The translations under genes and the position numbers were made by a program. Of a DNA stretch of 64,000 nucleotides, positions 12,743 to 24,891 are shown in pieces. Each line of letters begins with the position of its first letter. Positions within the stretch are counted from its first letter, which is position 1. A model generated the notes under the pieces. The model saw nothing but the letters and a program-made list of their open reading frames with translations. It ran no database searches and was not told the origin of the DNA. Source of the stretch: Umbelopsis ramanniana AG (taxonomy: Eukaryota > Mucoromycota > Umbelopsidomycetes > Umbelopsidales > Umbelopsidaceae); contig NW_026252106.1 of assembly GCF_025399195.1 (NCBI RefSeq), forward strand, positions 124,001 through 188,000, read 5' to 3'.

Positions 12743-15700
12743 ATGTCAAAGACGGAAATCATTGCAGCTATCAAAGGCTGCGACAACACAGAAAGCAATG
12801 GTGCGACTGTAACATTTGATAATAACGCAAGCATGGACAAGCTGCGTAGCCTTGTAGCCGATAAACTAGGCATTGCCAGCGGTCACCAAAATCTGATATT
12901 GGAAGATGGTGACGGGGAGATGCTCTCTGAAATAGATCAAGTTCGACAACAAAAATTTATCTATGTAAACATGAAGGATCAAATCAAATTACCTGCTGTT
13001 CCCAAACGCTCGCTTCCATACTTTGGCAACTTGTACGAAATGCTACCAGACTTGTAAGTAATCCATAGCTAAGGCGTCGGAGGTGAAACAATGGGGGGGG
13101 GGGTTTATTTCTTTGGCTCAAGAGCTAATAATTTATCATTAGGCAGGCAAGCTGGAGACGGCTTTTTGAAGAGCATGGTTCCGTAGTGAAGATTAACTTG
13201 ATCGGAAACGAGATCATTGGAACAAATGATCCAGCCGTTGCAGAGCTTTTTGTAAAGGAAAGTGAGTACTTTACAAAGAAAATCAATGGCGGTCTTTCTG
13301 AAATCAAGGCATTTGGTGGACAAGGTCTATTCACTACAGACAGTGATGAAATGGACTGGAGGCTTGCTCATAAGCTCCTTATGCCAGCATTCTCTCCTAG
13401 AGCTATCAAGGTAAATACATAAAGAATTTTAAGAGCTGGTATGAATAGATCATCTTATATACATGTCAATGTGTAGGCATACCAATTGGAAATGAGTTTG
13501 ATTGGTCAACAAACCATTAGGCTGCTGGAACAATTTACTCCGGATGAACCTGTAGAAATTCTTAACTGGACAACCAATCTCACATTTGAAACTATTGGAA
13601 AAGTTGGATTTGGTTATGGTAAGCCGATGAAAAAATTAGACCATCACCAATTCACACAGCATGACTGATTATGTAAAATTGCTCAGATTTCCACTTACTG
13701 GATGATCGCTACGCGGAGAATCATCCATTTATCGAAGCTATGGGATATTGCATGAAACAAGCATTTAAAAGAATGCTTCAGCCAAAAGTTTTAAAGCGTC
13801 TGCCGTTCGAGAGCAATCGCCGCTTTGATCGATCTATCAAACTTATGCACTCGACGGTTGATGATGTTATTCAGCAGCGCAAGAATGGTCCTGAGGCTAA
13901 AGACATGAATAAGGATGTGCTCGGCTTCATGTTGAATGCTCGAGATGAGAATGATCTAGGTCTTACGGACGAAAACATTCGTGATCAAGTTATCACGTTC
14001 TTGATTGCTGGGCACGAAACAACCAGCAACACGCTGGCTTGGACATTGTACGAACTCTCTCGTCATCCTGAAATTGAAGAAAAGGTTCTACAAGAGATTG
14101 TCAACCTTGAAATCACTCATGATGGTCTCCCAACCTCTAAACAATCATCCAACATGAAATATACTCACCAAGTACTTAAGGAGACTCTTCGTATGTACTC
14201 TCCTCTTCGTGCACTTGGCAAACATTGCAAAAAAGGTACGTCTTAAAAGATTATATTTATTTCAAACATGAAATTTGTCTCGTGTCCACCTTTTCTTGAT
14301 TGCTTACCCTATTCACATAGATATCATTGTTCCTGGAGGCTATCAAATCAAAGCTGGGTCTGAAGTCATTGTCCATTTGGGCTCTATGCACTACAATGAA
14401 GCCATTTATCCCAATCCTGATGAATATGATCCTAGTCGATGGACGCCTGAAGAAGAACAAAAAAGATCTCGCTTCGCTTGGCTCCCTTTCAGTACCGGAC
14501 CACGCTCATGCATCGGTATGGCACTTGCTCTCCAAGAAGCCAAGACGATCCTTGGCATGCTCCTTCACCGATTCCGTTTCGTTTATGACGGACCTCCGAT
14601 AACACATGATCCCAAGTCTCCTACCACGAAACCACTGAATTTGTTCATGAAAATTCTTCCTCGTGAACACCTTCCTAGTCCCACTGCTGATAATAGACTC
14701 ACACCGCCCGGATCTCCAGCTCAAACAAAGATGCCTCGAGCCACTCTACCGACAGCCGCTGTAAATGCTGGCACTGTACCTCTTCCTCCCGTAACCTTCC
14801 TCTTTGGTACTCAGACCGGTACTGCTCAAGACTATGCTTCACAGCTCGCAGGCCAAGCTAAAAACTTTGGCTTCAAGAACGTTAAAGTCTGTGATATGGA
14901 CAAGTGGGAGGTTTTGGAAAAGGGAAAGTATAATGTTCCTAAAGGATCCAGTGACCGTCGTGAACTTGTCATCATCTGTACCGCTACCTACAATGGTTCC
15001 CCTCCAGATTCTGCCGAAAAATTCGATAAATTCATTTCCGACGATTCGAATGACAAAGATCGACCAATGGAAGGTCTTCTCTATTCAGTATTCGGATTGG
15101 GTAACAAGAATTGGAGAACATATCAACAATTCCCTACCAAGTGTGACAATCGCCTCGACGAACTTGGCGCAGAGCGCTTCTTCTATCTTGGATCAGGTGA
15201 TGCTGACAAGGATATGGATGCAGATTTTCATGAATGGTAAGACTTCGAAGCAATGCATATAGCATTATGATGTGTAGCTTTTGACCTTTATTGATAGGTG
15301 CGCTCATTTCTGGTCCCATACTCTCATCTATTTTGGTATTGGAACAAACCCCGAAACCACTTCTCTGGTACCTACACCATCCAAGTACGAGGATCCTGCT
15401 GATAAGCTTGAGGTCCAAATTATTGAAAAATCAGAAGATGCCAAATGCATCAGCGCAAGCAAGAATGTTAATGGAGAGTACAATGCCGAGATTAATGTCA
15501 ACACCGAACTCCAGAATGTTGAGCTATCCAAGCGCAGCACTCGTCATATCGAAATCGACATCTCTAAACTCCAATCTCCTAACACTGACAAGCACAGATA
15601 TCTTGCTGGAGATCATCTTGAGGTTCTCCCAGAGAATTCAGACATGGATATCGAAAAGGTTGCACTTGGATTTGGTCTTATCCTCGACTCTGTTTTCGAA

Positions 15701-16687
15701 ATCACCAACGTCGATGTCACAACCGTTTCATCTCGCAGTCTAGCCGTCGCTATTAAGGGACCATGCACAGTGAGAAATGCACTCAAGTACTATGCAGATA
15801 TTTACTCTGCTCCTTCAAGGTATATGCTTGCTTACTTTGCAGCTCGCTTGCAAAAGACACATCCTGATGTTGCTGCTACGTTCTCTGATGTGATTGTCCC
15901 AGGAGATAAAGGTCAAGCGGCATACATCGAGTTTATCAAAGAGCATCGTAATCTCTTGGACTTGCAAAGGAATTACCCTCTTACAGAACTCAGCCTCAAG
16001 GAATTTCTCTGTGCTGTCACAGTTATGCAGCCCCGTCGCTATTCCATTGCTTCATCTCCACTAAAGAACAAGGACTCTGTTCATCTCGCTGTCGGTGTTG
16101 TCGATGATGTTATGAACAACCGTCACTATCCTGGTCTCACATCTGGATACCTTGCAAACGTTCAACCACCATGTCCATTGCGTGCTCGTATCAAGTCCAG
16201 CAAGAGCAGTTTCTGCTTGCCATCGGATGAGAAGACACCTATCATCATGATTGCTGCTGGCACTGGCGTGTCACCATTTGTTGGATTTTTGCAAGAACGA
16301 GAAGTGCTTAAATCTGATGCCGAGGCACATCTCTTCTTTGGCTGCAGACATCCAGACCAGGACTTCATTTACCGCGATGTGTTTGAAGGGTATGAAAAAT
16401 CTGGGTTGCTCACTAAGCTTTATCCAGCATTCTCTCGATATGGCGAGGACAACCCTAGAAAGTATGTACAACATCAGATCATGGCCAATGCTGGAGTAAT
16501 TTGGAAACTTCTCAGTCAAGGAGCTGTTATCTATGTATGTGGAGCTGGTGCGATGAGCAGAGACGTTCGCCGTACGTTTGAGCTTATGGCGAAGAGCTTT
16601 GGTGGAGCTTCGACGGACGAAGAAGCAACCGAGCTTCTTAACGGGCTTATTTCTAGTAGTCGATATAATGAAGATGTATGGGGTTGA
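12743..16687 (+). CDS. Self-sufficient P450-reductase fusion (CYP505/P450foxy-like) with N-terminal ubiquitin-like domain, copy 2
   Basis: Exons 12743-13053, 13143-13410, 13477-13618, 13687-14235, 14321-15236 and 15298-16687 have exactly the same lengths as in copy 1 and give 1191 residues. All P450, FMN, FAD and NADPH motifs are intact (AGHETTSN, KETLR, FSTGPRSCIG, FGTQTGTAQDYA, RRYSIASSP), so both copies look functional. The N-terminal ubiquitin-like domain differs from copy 1 at many residues but keeps its hydrophobic pattern (ASMDKLRSLVADKLGI, LILEDGDGEML), which argues for selection on that domain. The middle of the gene is almost identical to copy 1; the last 250 codons have diverged slightly. 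Intron 1 carries a G-run near 13091. Likely a fatty-acid or similar hydroxylase. Confidence 0.93.
14089..15943 (+). repeat. Near-identical tract shared with 8523-10377
   Basis: Partner of the tract at 8523-10377, covering the end of exon 4, intron 4, exon 5, intron 5 and the first part of exon 6 in both genes at an offset of 5566 bp. Confidence 0.85.
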
Positions 16688-17090
16688 GTGCTTCAACGCC
16701 AAAGTAAATGATAACTTATTTTATTAAATTAAAACCATTATAATCTATTATACTATTTTTTCACTTCTCAGTACAAGTGGCTCTTTGCGATGCTACAATC
16801 TATTGATTACTGTCGCGTTTACAGCAGCGGTTCATCATTCAAGACCTTGAAGTTTAATAAACGATAACGTTACACAAAGTGTAGTTAGCGATCGCTCGTA
16901 TTGCGCTCATTGTTGCTTTGAATATCCATGTCAGAATTTATATAATTCAGCCTCTCTCTGAAAGATTTGAGTGATATATTCAAAACAAGTTGTTGAACCC
17001 GTTTAAGGCTTGGAGAAGAATGATATTTGCTGCCATATGCACCGTGTCGTATGCGATAGCATGGTATGGTTAATCGGACTTCTAACCCGG

Positions 17091-17106
17091 CGGTTGAGAT
17101 CAACCG
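17091..17106 (+). promoter_or_regulatory. Perfect CGG-N10-CCG palindrome upstream of the zinc-cluster gene
   Basis: CGGTTGA-GA-TCAACCG is a perfect inverted repeat with CGG and CCG ends separated by 10 bases, 78 bp before the ATG at 17185. The same half-sites and spacing occur upstream of P450 copy 1 (6962-6977). It may be an autoregulatory site for the adjacent Zn2Cys6 protein; this is inference. Confidence 0.45.
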
Positions 17107-17184
17107 AATTCCGGTTTGAGGTGCAGCAGTAAAATTCCCCCCACCTTTCGTTCCTTCCTATCAGTTTGCATCACATCATTGAAA

Positions 17185-19845
17185 ATGGCGGAAGACTCAG
17201 AACAGGATCGAACGAGCAACGCTGGTGCAGCTTGCTACAGATGTAGAGGCTTTCGGTATGCATTATCATTTATGCTGAATGATTTATTTTTGTCAAATGT
17301 CTCCTACTCAAACTAATACTATTTCAGCCACTCATGCGATCGCGAAAAGCCGGCATGTTCAAGATGTAAACGACGAGGAATCAAGTGCATATATCCAGAA
17401 GCTGCACCCTCTCTGAAGCAATTACAGCTGTCGGCTGATGTATTAGGAAACCGGATAACCACACTCAACGAGAAGCTAAAGCAGCGACCCAAAAGCGAAA
17501 AAAGTATAGCTAAACAACCTCAGTCTGTAGCTGAAGAAATCCCAACAGATGCCTTGGTTGGCAACTTTTCAGTTTATCCGTGTTCAAAATGCTATAGAGA
17601 TTTACAGCAATGCGATCTCACATTTCCCAGTTGCTCAAGATGTGTTCGAAACAAGTTTGAGTGCGTATACACAAAAACTGAGCCAAAGGCCAATCATGTC
17701 TCCACCGTACTGAACGCCATGAATCGTGCAGTTGATCAATGGAATGATTTTTTTGATGGTAAAAGCAAATGGCTGGCGAAGCGAACACAACGAGACATAC
17801 TACCTAAAAAGAAGCCTCGACCACCGTTCACCTGGGCGATACACAACAAGTATAACCAAGGCTTATCCATGGAAAGCAACGTATCGTCATTCACCGACTT
17901 GCACAAATTAATTGCTCAATTTGCATACTCGTTTCTTCCAACGCCAAGGTCAATACAAGATTCGCCTGATGCTATGTCGGATTCCGATTTCGAATCAGTC
18001 GAAGAAGGTATGATATCTGATTTAAACCAGATGGCAACCGCAGATTTACGGCAGGATATGTTTCCGTTCGCAATATGGAACGCGTGGTCTGTTTCTATGC
18101 ATTCTTTACCTCAAGGATACCCCATCGACACATCCGAGCAGCTTACAAATCAACTTGTCGAACTATTTTGTACCTCACCATGCTGCTCTACGTCAAGACT
18201 TCCCTTCATCGAACCTGCCGATGTATTGCAACGGTACCAGAAAAACGAGAACCCGCCTTCCAAACTGTATATATATGCCTTATGTGCAATGTCAGCTCGT
18301 AATGCTTTTCAAGTTCACTGCTGGAGCGGTGATTCTGGATTTTCAGCGGCACAGTTTACTATGGGCAAGGCGATATCGACGGCGTATTGTGTTCAAGCAA
18401 GAGAAATCTTCGCCGACTGCTTTGATAGCCCAAGTTTAGACAATGTCCAAGGAACATTTTTGTTGTCATATGCTATGCATCAAAATGGATACTTCAACGG
18501 AATCTACTTATACGAATGGATATCGTTTGCCCTGGCTCAAGACCTGGGACTTTATGACGCTAAGCGGCCATTAACTAGGGCTGAAAACATGACGTTATGG
18601 ATGATTTATTATTACAACGCTTGGTACAAAGTTTTGCAAGGTGGAGCTTGTGACGCTGTTCATCTTAATCAATACTACCCTGCAGCTCAGCCGATCATGC
18701 CTCCGCCACCATTGGAAAAACCGATCAATTCACAAGATCTCATATACACCATGTGGTACCACCTCGTTAAGCTACAAGTCCTACGGCATGACCTGATGTC
18801 AAGGATGGTCATCGCTCAAGAGGCATATCGGAGACAGGCACCCTTTCGCATAGATCTTTTTGAGCTGCAGCAAACGCTGTTCGATTGTTATGCGACAGTC
18901 CCTCTGGATTGGCAGAATCCAGATTCTGAAATGCTACTAAATGCCTCTGGACGACCGACGTTGGAAGCAAACAGCAGCAGTGGAAAACTCAATGTCAAAA
19001 CCGACGACGTCAACAGCTTTTGTATCATAAACTTGCATGTGCATTACAACATCAATAAGATTTTGCTGTATCAAACATTCTTACCAACGAACAGTCCACC
19101 TACCACGCCCATCGCTGTCCAGTGCTTGAGTGCTTGCATCCAAGCTGCCAATAGTATCACGGAATGTTTGGATATAATGATCAACAAACGCAAAGACTGC
19201 AACTTACCTATACTAGCGCTTGTATTCGCCAATACGATTTACATGAAGCTATTAACCTACACTGATGTTCGATTCAAGAGGTTCGCACGACGAAACTTGG
19301 AACGATCTGTAAGTCTGTCCAAATCGTCAATGACTTACGCTTACGATTTCGAAAACTGTAAGAGATTGGTCTCCATCATGGAATCCACCGTGAACGAGGC
19401 AATAAGCCGGCTTGAGAACGAACCTTCGCCTTCAGGCTCAGAATGTAGCTTGGATGGCGGGATCAACAAAGGCATTCCGCCTGGCCAAGTCCGTAGCATC
19501 ATAAAATCCAATGCCGTTACTTCATCATCGACGGATATGGATCAACAGCTCGCGAGCTCTTATAGCTCCAACTCTTCGGCGCCGGAATTGGAAATACCCG
19601 TAAAACGGGAACATGGTAGCAGAGACTCTTACTCGGTTGCTTCCTCAGTCACATATCAGGACGATACCCCTGCAAGCTTGGAGAAAAGCTGGCCTGAAGA
19701 TGACTTGGACTTTAACAAATATCCAATGGACGTAGATAAGGAGCCGAGGATTAAATTGGAACATCATGAGGATGGGTTTTCGGGAGATAATTCATTAATC
19801 AAAGATGTCTGGCGAGCTGTAGATGATGCCAGATGCTCAGTTTAG
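17185..19845 (+). CDS. Fungal transcription factor with two tandem Zn2Cys6 clusters
   Basis: Exons 17185-17255 and 17328-19845 give 862 residues. Two complete binuclear clusters of the form CX2CX6CX6CX2CX6C are present. The first (about residues 18-44, spanning the intron) starts CYRCRGFRHSC and ends CSRCKRRGIKC. The second (about residues 129-155) starts CSKCYRDLQQC and ends CSRCVRNKFEC. A region resembling the fungal-specific regulatory domain follows (roughly residues 270-480, including FLLSYAMHQNGYFNGIYLYE), then an acidic, serine-rich C-terminus. One cluster per protein is usual, so two is unusual. It lies 497 bp downstream of P450 copy 2 on the same strand. Start chosen at the only ATG giving a full first cluster. 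Confidence 0.9.
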
Positions 19846-20147
19846 CTTTATATATTCTACCGTTTAATATCTGTACAGGATTCGTTTTTAGAATAATTAG
19901 TTTTTCTTGTTAAAAGGTTTTTAATTTTTCTGCAAAATAGTTGATTATAAAGACAGTCGTTATATCTTTCATGTATATTGCCTGCTTCAGCAAATTGGCA
20001 GCGACATGGAATAAGATAATTTGGCAGCTTTACTCATTCAGAAAATTGGCACCCACGTGACTGTTTCTTGATGACAGACACTATGACAATTTCTCGAAAA
20101 TCTTCCAGGCCTTGTAACTCAAGTAACTAAATACCACTATCAGAATT

Positions 20148-20860
20148 ATGAACTTCTTCCGCGCAGCTACACGAACAGTAAGTAGCCTTTACCGAGTTTT
20201 ATTGACTTTTCTTAGTTCGAGTGAATGGAAGCTTGTGGCGATCCACAAATACATTTTGAGTGAGCTATGACTAATCCATGATCGATAATCGCATTTGCAG
20301 TCAACTCTCATTCGACCAACGAACTATTCTCGTTTTGCTGCTCCTGTCTCAGCCAGATGGATTTCAGATAGCTTGAAGTCCAAGTTAGATCAGGTATTTT
20401 TTGGACAATAGACTAAGAGTTATGATCGGCATAGCTGAACCTTTCAATCTTGCAGGCCGTCAAGGACAATGAAGTTGTTCTCTTCATGAAGGGTACACCA
20501 GAGGAGCCAATGGTAATTGTCATATTTCGATCAGTTTCTAGTCGTCTCATCAACAAATAGCTAATTCTATGTATTGCCGGACTATAGTGTGGTTTCAGCC
20601 GTGCTGCTGTTCAAATCATGCAAGTTCAGGGTGTTGATTTCGGCAAGGTCAAAACTTTCAATGTCCTCGAGGACGCCGAGCTCAGAGACGGTGTTAAGGA
20701 GTACTCCGAATGGCCTACGATTCCTCAAGTTTACATCAAGGGAGACTTTGTTGGTGGCTGTGACATTCTTCTCAACATGCATCAATCTGGCGATCTTGAA
20801 GATCTCTTGATCAAAGAAGGCATTGTCTCCGATGTCGAAGCTGAGGAGCCTAAGCAATAA
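20148..20860 (+). CDS. grx5: Mitochondrial monothiol glutaredoxin (Grx5-type)
   Basis: Exons 20148-20177, 20301-20393, 20456-20512 and 20588-20860 give 150 residues. The N-terminus is rich in Arg, Ser and Thr and lacks acids, like a mitochondrial presequence. The core has [17 protein letters not shown], with the single active-site cysteine of the CGFS motif at residue 61, then [19 protein letters not shown], which binds glutathione. Grx5 proteins transfer Fe-S clusters in mitochondrial iron-sulfur biogenesis. The second exon resembles presequence rather than domain, so the mature protein probably starts in exon 2 or 3. Confidence 0.93.
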
Positions 20861-22085
20861 GTAAACCGATATCAACATTATTTTCGTCGCTTAATAACAA
20901 GCAAAAATAAAAAAAGGCTGACTCTGCTAGTAGAGGAATCACGCAAAACTGTAGTTTGTTTTAAATTGCTAGCCACGGCAAGGAACGGACCAGATGTGAT
21001 CGAACTTTTCAACGGGATATGCCCCTTGCTTGCAGCCATCTATATAAATAGATCCCGATATCAATATGCCAATGGTCCGTTCGGACACAGAACATCTCTT
21101 GATGAGTCTACCCATGTGTAAATACTAGTCATTGCACAGGACTAGCATTGTCCACGGAGAACTGAAAGACTCCGGAATTCGAGACATATGAGAATGGTGA
21201 TAAGTTCTTTCATCATTAATTTAAGTAGATAGTACGTTAGTAGCATGGTCAATTTTATGGCATCTCGGATGTAGGAACCAGCGGCTCGGTTTCTATGGAG
21301 TGTCTATGTAATGCATCGCACTGGATTAAAAAGTTGAGAATTAACTGCTTATAGACAACTGGTTTGAAGCTTGATATGACCCCGGTTATAACTAATAGTC
21401 TATTGCTAAGCGAACCAAACACAATTTTTAGAGTGCGATTTTAGCCATTTTGCAATTGTGAGACGAGATATTCAATGACAAGCCTCAAAGAATCGTTAAA
21501 AGGTAACATTTGTTCATTTATAGGATAGCACATAACGAGCCATGATGTATATGAAACGTATATTCATATAGAATCAACTAGCCTTTCTAATATCTTTATA
21601 GAAATGTAGCTTTCATACACAATTTTTCTTTTCTTCTTGATGTAAATCACGAATAAAGAAAATTGAGTGAAGACCAAGGAGAAAAGAGCCTTGTGGAATG
21701 TTTGACAGCTGTGTCTGCTTTGCAAAAGGCTAAGTTGAAGTTGATTTCAAATATTAGTATGTTCTAGCATGTTTATCGGTTCATTATAGCGACAGATCAA
21801 TCTACATGCTTCTAGCTTCTTCCGGTTTCTTGGAGATGACCATTACAAATTTGCATGACAGTACATGACCGCTAATTGTCAAGATTAGGCATTTGCAGGT
21901 CCAAGATTACCAAGACGGACTTACAAATCATTTTGGACTCCGATCGTTGGTCAGAACTTGGTAAGCAGGCAAATAAGTATATAAGGCGACGATCAAATTC
22001 GTTCCCAGTTTTAACTTCACTTCAAGTTTTGAACTCTCAAACAACAAGCCCCACTCTCCTACAACCAAATCCCATTAACAAAAAA
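20861..22085. other. Intergenic region with pirin promoter
   Basis: About 1.2 kb without a convincing gene. A TATATAAG box at 21978-21985 lies about 100 bp before the pirin ATG. A long frame opening at 21876 joins the pirin frame but has no conserved sequence before 22086. Confidence 0.45.
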
Positions 22086-23119
22086 ATGACTTCAAAAGTT
22101 GCTCGTAAAATTGCTCAATCTGTTCTATCAAGAGAACAAGCTGAAGGAGCTGGTGCCCGCGTTCGTCGTAGCATTGGCACTCGTTCCCTTCGCAATCTCG
22201 ACCCTTTCCTAATGCTCGACGAATTCAGTGTTCAAGCACCCGCTGGCTTTCCTGAGTAAGTTTAACTTCTATTGATTATCACTATATGAAGCCGTGATCT
22301 AACGTTTCGCGTCAATAGTCATCCTCACCGTGGCTTCCAAACTGTTACCTATATGTTGGAAGGTGAGTTCTGGCATGAAGACTTTAAGGGTCACAAGGGC
22401 CGCATTGGACCTGGCGATCTGCAGTGGATGTCTGCTGGAAAAGGTATTATGCATTCCGAAATTCCCGCTACCAACAACAAGGCACACGGTCTTCAGCTTT
22501 GGGTCAACCTTTCTGCGAAGGACAAGCTCAGCGAGCCCAACTACCAAGAGTATCCTGCCACCAACATCAAGGCTGTTTCACCTGAGGAGGGTATCGATAT
22601 CAAAGTCATTGCCGGCGAATCATACGGTGTGCAGTCTCCTGTAATGACCATGACCCCTACCATGTATATCGACATCAGCCTCAAGAAGGGCAAGAAGGTT
22701 GAACAGATTATTCCAAAGTCCTTCCGAGGTTTTGTGTACACCTTGTCCGGAACGGCCATGTTTGGTGGAGATAAACACAAAGCAGAAGCGCACCATACTC
22801 TAGTGTTGAGTGATAACGGCGGAACTTATCTTCCTGTCGAATCTTTGTCTGATGACTGTCGATTTGTCGTCATTGCTGGAGAACCAATCAATGAACCCAT
22901 CATCCAATATGGACCATTTGTTATGGTAAGTCGGCCCAACGGTTGACGAGTTACACGAACTCCTTTTTATTTTTTCTCAACACGTACTTACTTTTATTCT
23001 TGTCTTTACAGAATACCGAGCAGGAAATCTACCAAGCATTTGCTGATTACGAGCAAGGCAAGAATGGATTTGAAGGTGCTCCCGGATGGCATTCCTCCAT
23101 CAGAGATCTTTGGTCTTAA
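22086..23119 (+). CDS. Pirin family protein
   Basis: Exons 22086-22255, 22319-22925 and 23012-23119 give 294 residues, the usual pirin length. The N-terminal cupin has the signature RRSIGTRSLRNLDPFLMLDE, then DHPHRGF and MHSEIP; His58, His60, His102 and Glu104 match the family's metal ligands. The C-terminal cupin includes FRGFVYTLSGTAMFGG and ends GAPGWHSSIRDLW. Pirins are iron-binding cupin proteins, some with quercetin 2,3-dioxygenase activity and some acting as transcription cofactors; which applies here cannot be told. The context is neutral. Confidence 0.93.
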
Positions 23120-23336
23120 ATTACTCTCAACTCCTCAGTTTGCACTAAATGGTGCCATATCTCTATCACTGTATTTCTAGTTATTCAAGCTTTTGTTATT
23201 TGTGCTTACTCTAGCATTAAATTTGTATAGATTATTCGTGACCTTTATACTTATTAAAAGACTTCACGACGTTCATTATAAACGGATAATACTTTTTTTT
23301 ATTTTAAGTTGTTGGGTGGTGGGAAAAAGGTGGTGT

Positions 23337-24891
23337 TTATCTAATGAGACCATCAGTGACACTGGCGGCCTTGACCTTGACGTCTTCACCAGAGGAGGAT
23401 TTGATCAAGAAGGGCTTATCTTGGAAGAAGGCGAAAGTCTCGCCGTTAGTCTTGAAGTCGGGTTGAACGGTTTCCCAGTATTTTTTCTTGGGGTTCAAAA
23501 CAGCCTCGGGTGTGCCTAGTTTAGATGGATAAGATTTTTAGGGACATTGTGCATGATTATCGCAATGTGAGCATAGCTTATTTTTGTTTGATTCTTTACC
23601 TTCCATACCCTCGAAGTAGACTCTGTCACCGGGCTTGACCTTGGTGAGATCAACAGGTGCCAAAAGTTCAACCTTGGTACCATCAGCGGGCGATGCACAA
23701 AGAACCATACCCTGAGACTTGACGCCGCGCATGTTTGCGGGCTTCAAATTACACAAGACCAACACTGTGCGGTTCTGTCAAGTTTAGATCGTAGAGTGTC
23801 AAGTTATGATATCGTTTGAATGTGGGGTGTATATGATGAATAAGTTTTACCTGCATTTCTTCTACGGGATACCACTTGACGAGGCCGGAAACAATAGTAC
23901 GCGGGGTACCTTCGGGATCACCAACATCAATCTGTTCAACATAGAGAGCGTCAGCATCATCATGCTTCTTGCAGGAGACGATATGGCCAACACGGATATC
24001 GAGTCTAGAGACAACTGGTTGCTCAGGTGCAGCGGGAGCTGGTGGGGCCTTCTCCTTCTTCTCTTTCTTTGCCTTCTTCTCCTTCTTCTCTGGGACTACT
24101 GCCTCAGTAACAGCGGCAGCGGCGCCCTTAACAGCGGCCTCAACCTTTCCTTCGCCCTTCTTCTCCTTTTTCTATAGGACAAAGTGTTTACTAAAATTAG
24201 CGAATGTTTTGTTAATAGCCATAGTGTGAGGTTTGTAAAACTTACAGCGACAGTGATGACTGGTTCGGGGACGTTATCAAGATCAACTGTAACAAGGGAG
24301 AATTGCTTCTCAGCAGCAAGGTTGCCTTTGACGACAGTATTCTGGATCAAATCGAACCAACGAAGGACATTGGGTGCGGTGGCTACATTGATGCTTTGAG
24401 CGTGAGAGTGCAATTCACCAAAAGCCACAAGGTCAGCAACGGTGAGATGGTTGCCAGCGATATAAGTGGAGTCGCGCAGTTGATCGTTAAGTTTCTGTGT
24501 AATATACGCGCCTCAGCATAAGTATTCAAGACACCCAAAAAAAAAAAATGCGAAAAATCAAAACAAAGCAAGTCAAAAAGAGACTATAACTCACAGCAAG
24601 AGATCCCTCAACATTACTTCCAGCTGAAGCGACATTCTTCTCGGACCAGGCCAACCAAGTATCAACCTTAACACAATAACGGAAGGTTACTCACAACTGC
24701 TGTGATTATATTTGACCTTGTCGTACTTGGCAATGGCACAAACAGAAACTTACTTGTTTCTTTTCTTCATCGGATTGGCCAAGAAGCTCGGGCTTACCGG
24801 ATGCAATTAATTTGACATCATTGGATGCGTCGGTCGAAGCGTTACCAACGACTGCTTTAACTAGTTGGATGGCTGTCTCGGATGCTGGCAT
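23337..24891 (-). CDS. Arc1/AIMP1-like tRNA-binding aminoacyl-tRNA synthetase cofactor
   Basis: Exons 24891-24754, 24666-24595, 24494-24246, 24171-23851, 23774-23600 and 23515-23337 give 377 residues. The order is a GST-C-like N-terminal domain ([22 protein letters not shown]), a Lys/Glu/Ala-rich linker ([18 protein letters not shown]), and a C-terminal EMAPII/OB-fold tRNA-binding domain from about residue 205 ([29 protein letters not shown], cited in part: [39 protein letters not shown]). This is the architecture of yeast Arc1 and animal AIMP1/p43, which deliver tRNA to synthetases in the cytosol. No synthetase catalytic domain is present. The last intron splits a Gly codon. Confidence 0.9.

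Noticed and set aside
21876-22085. Upstream extension of the pirin frame
   Set aside because: The added sequence is not conserved-looking, and the TATA box at 21978 lies inside it; the ATG at 22086 gives a normal pirin length.
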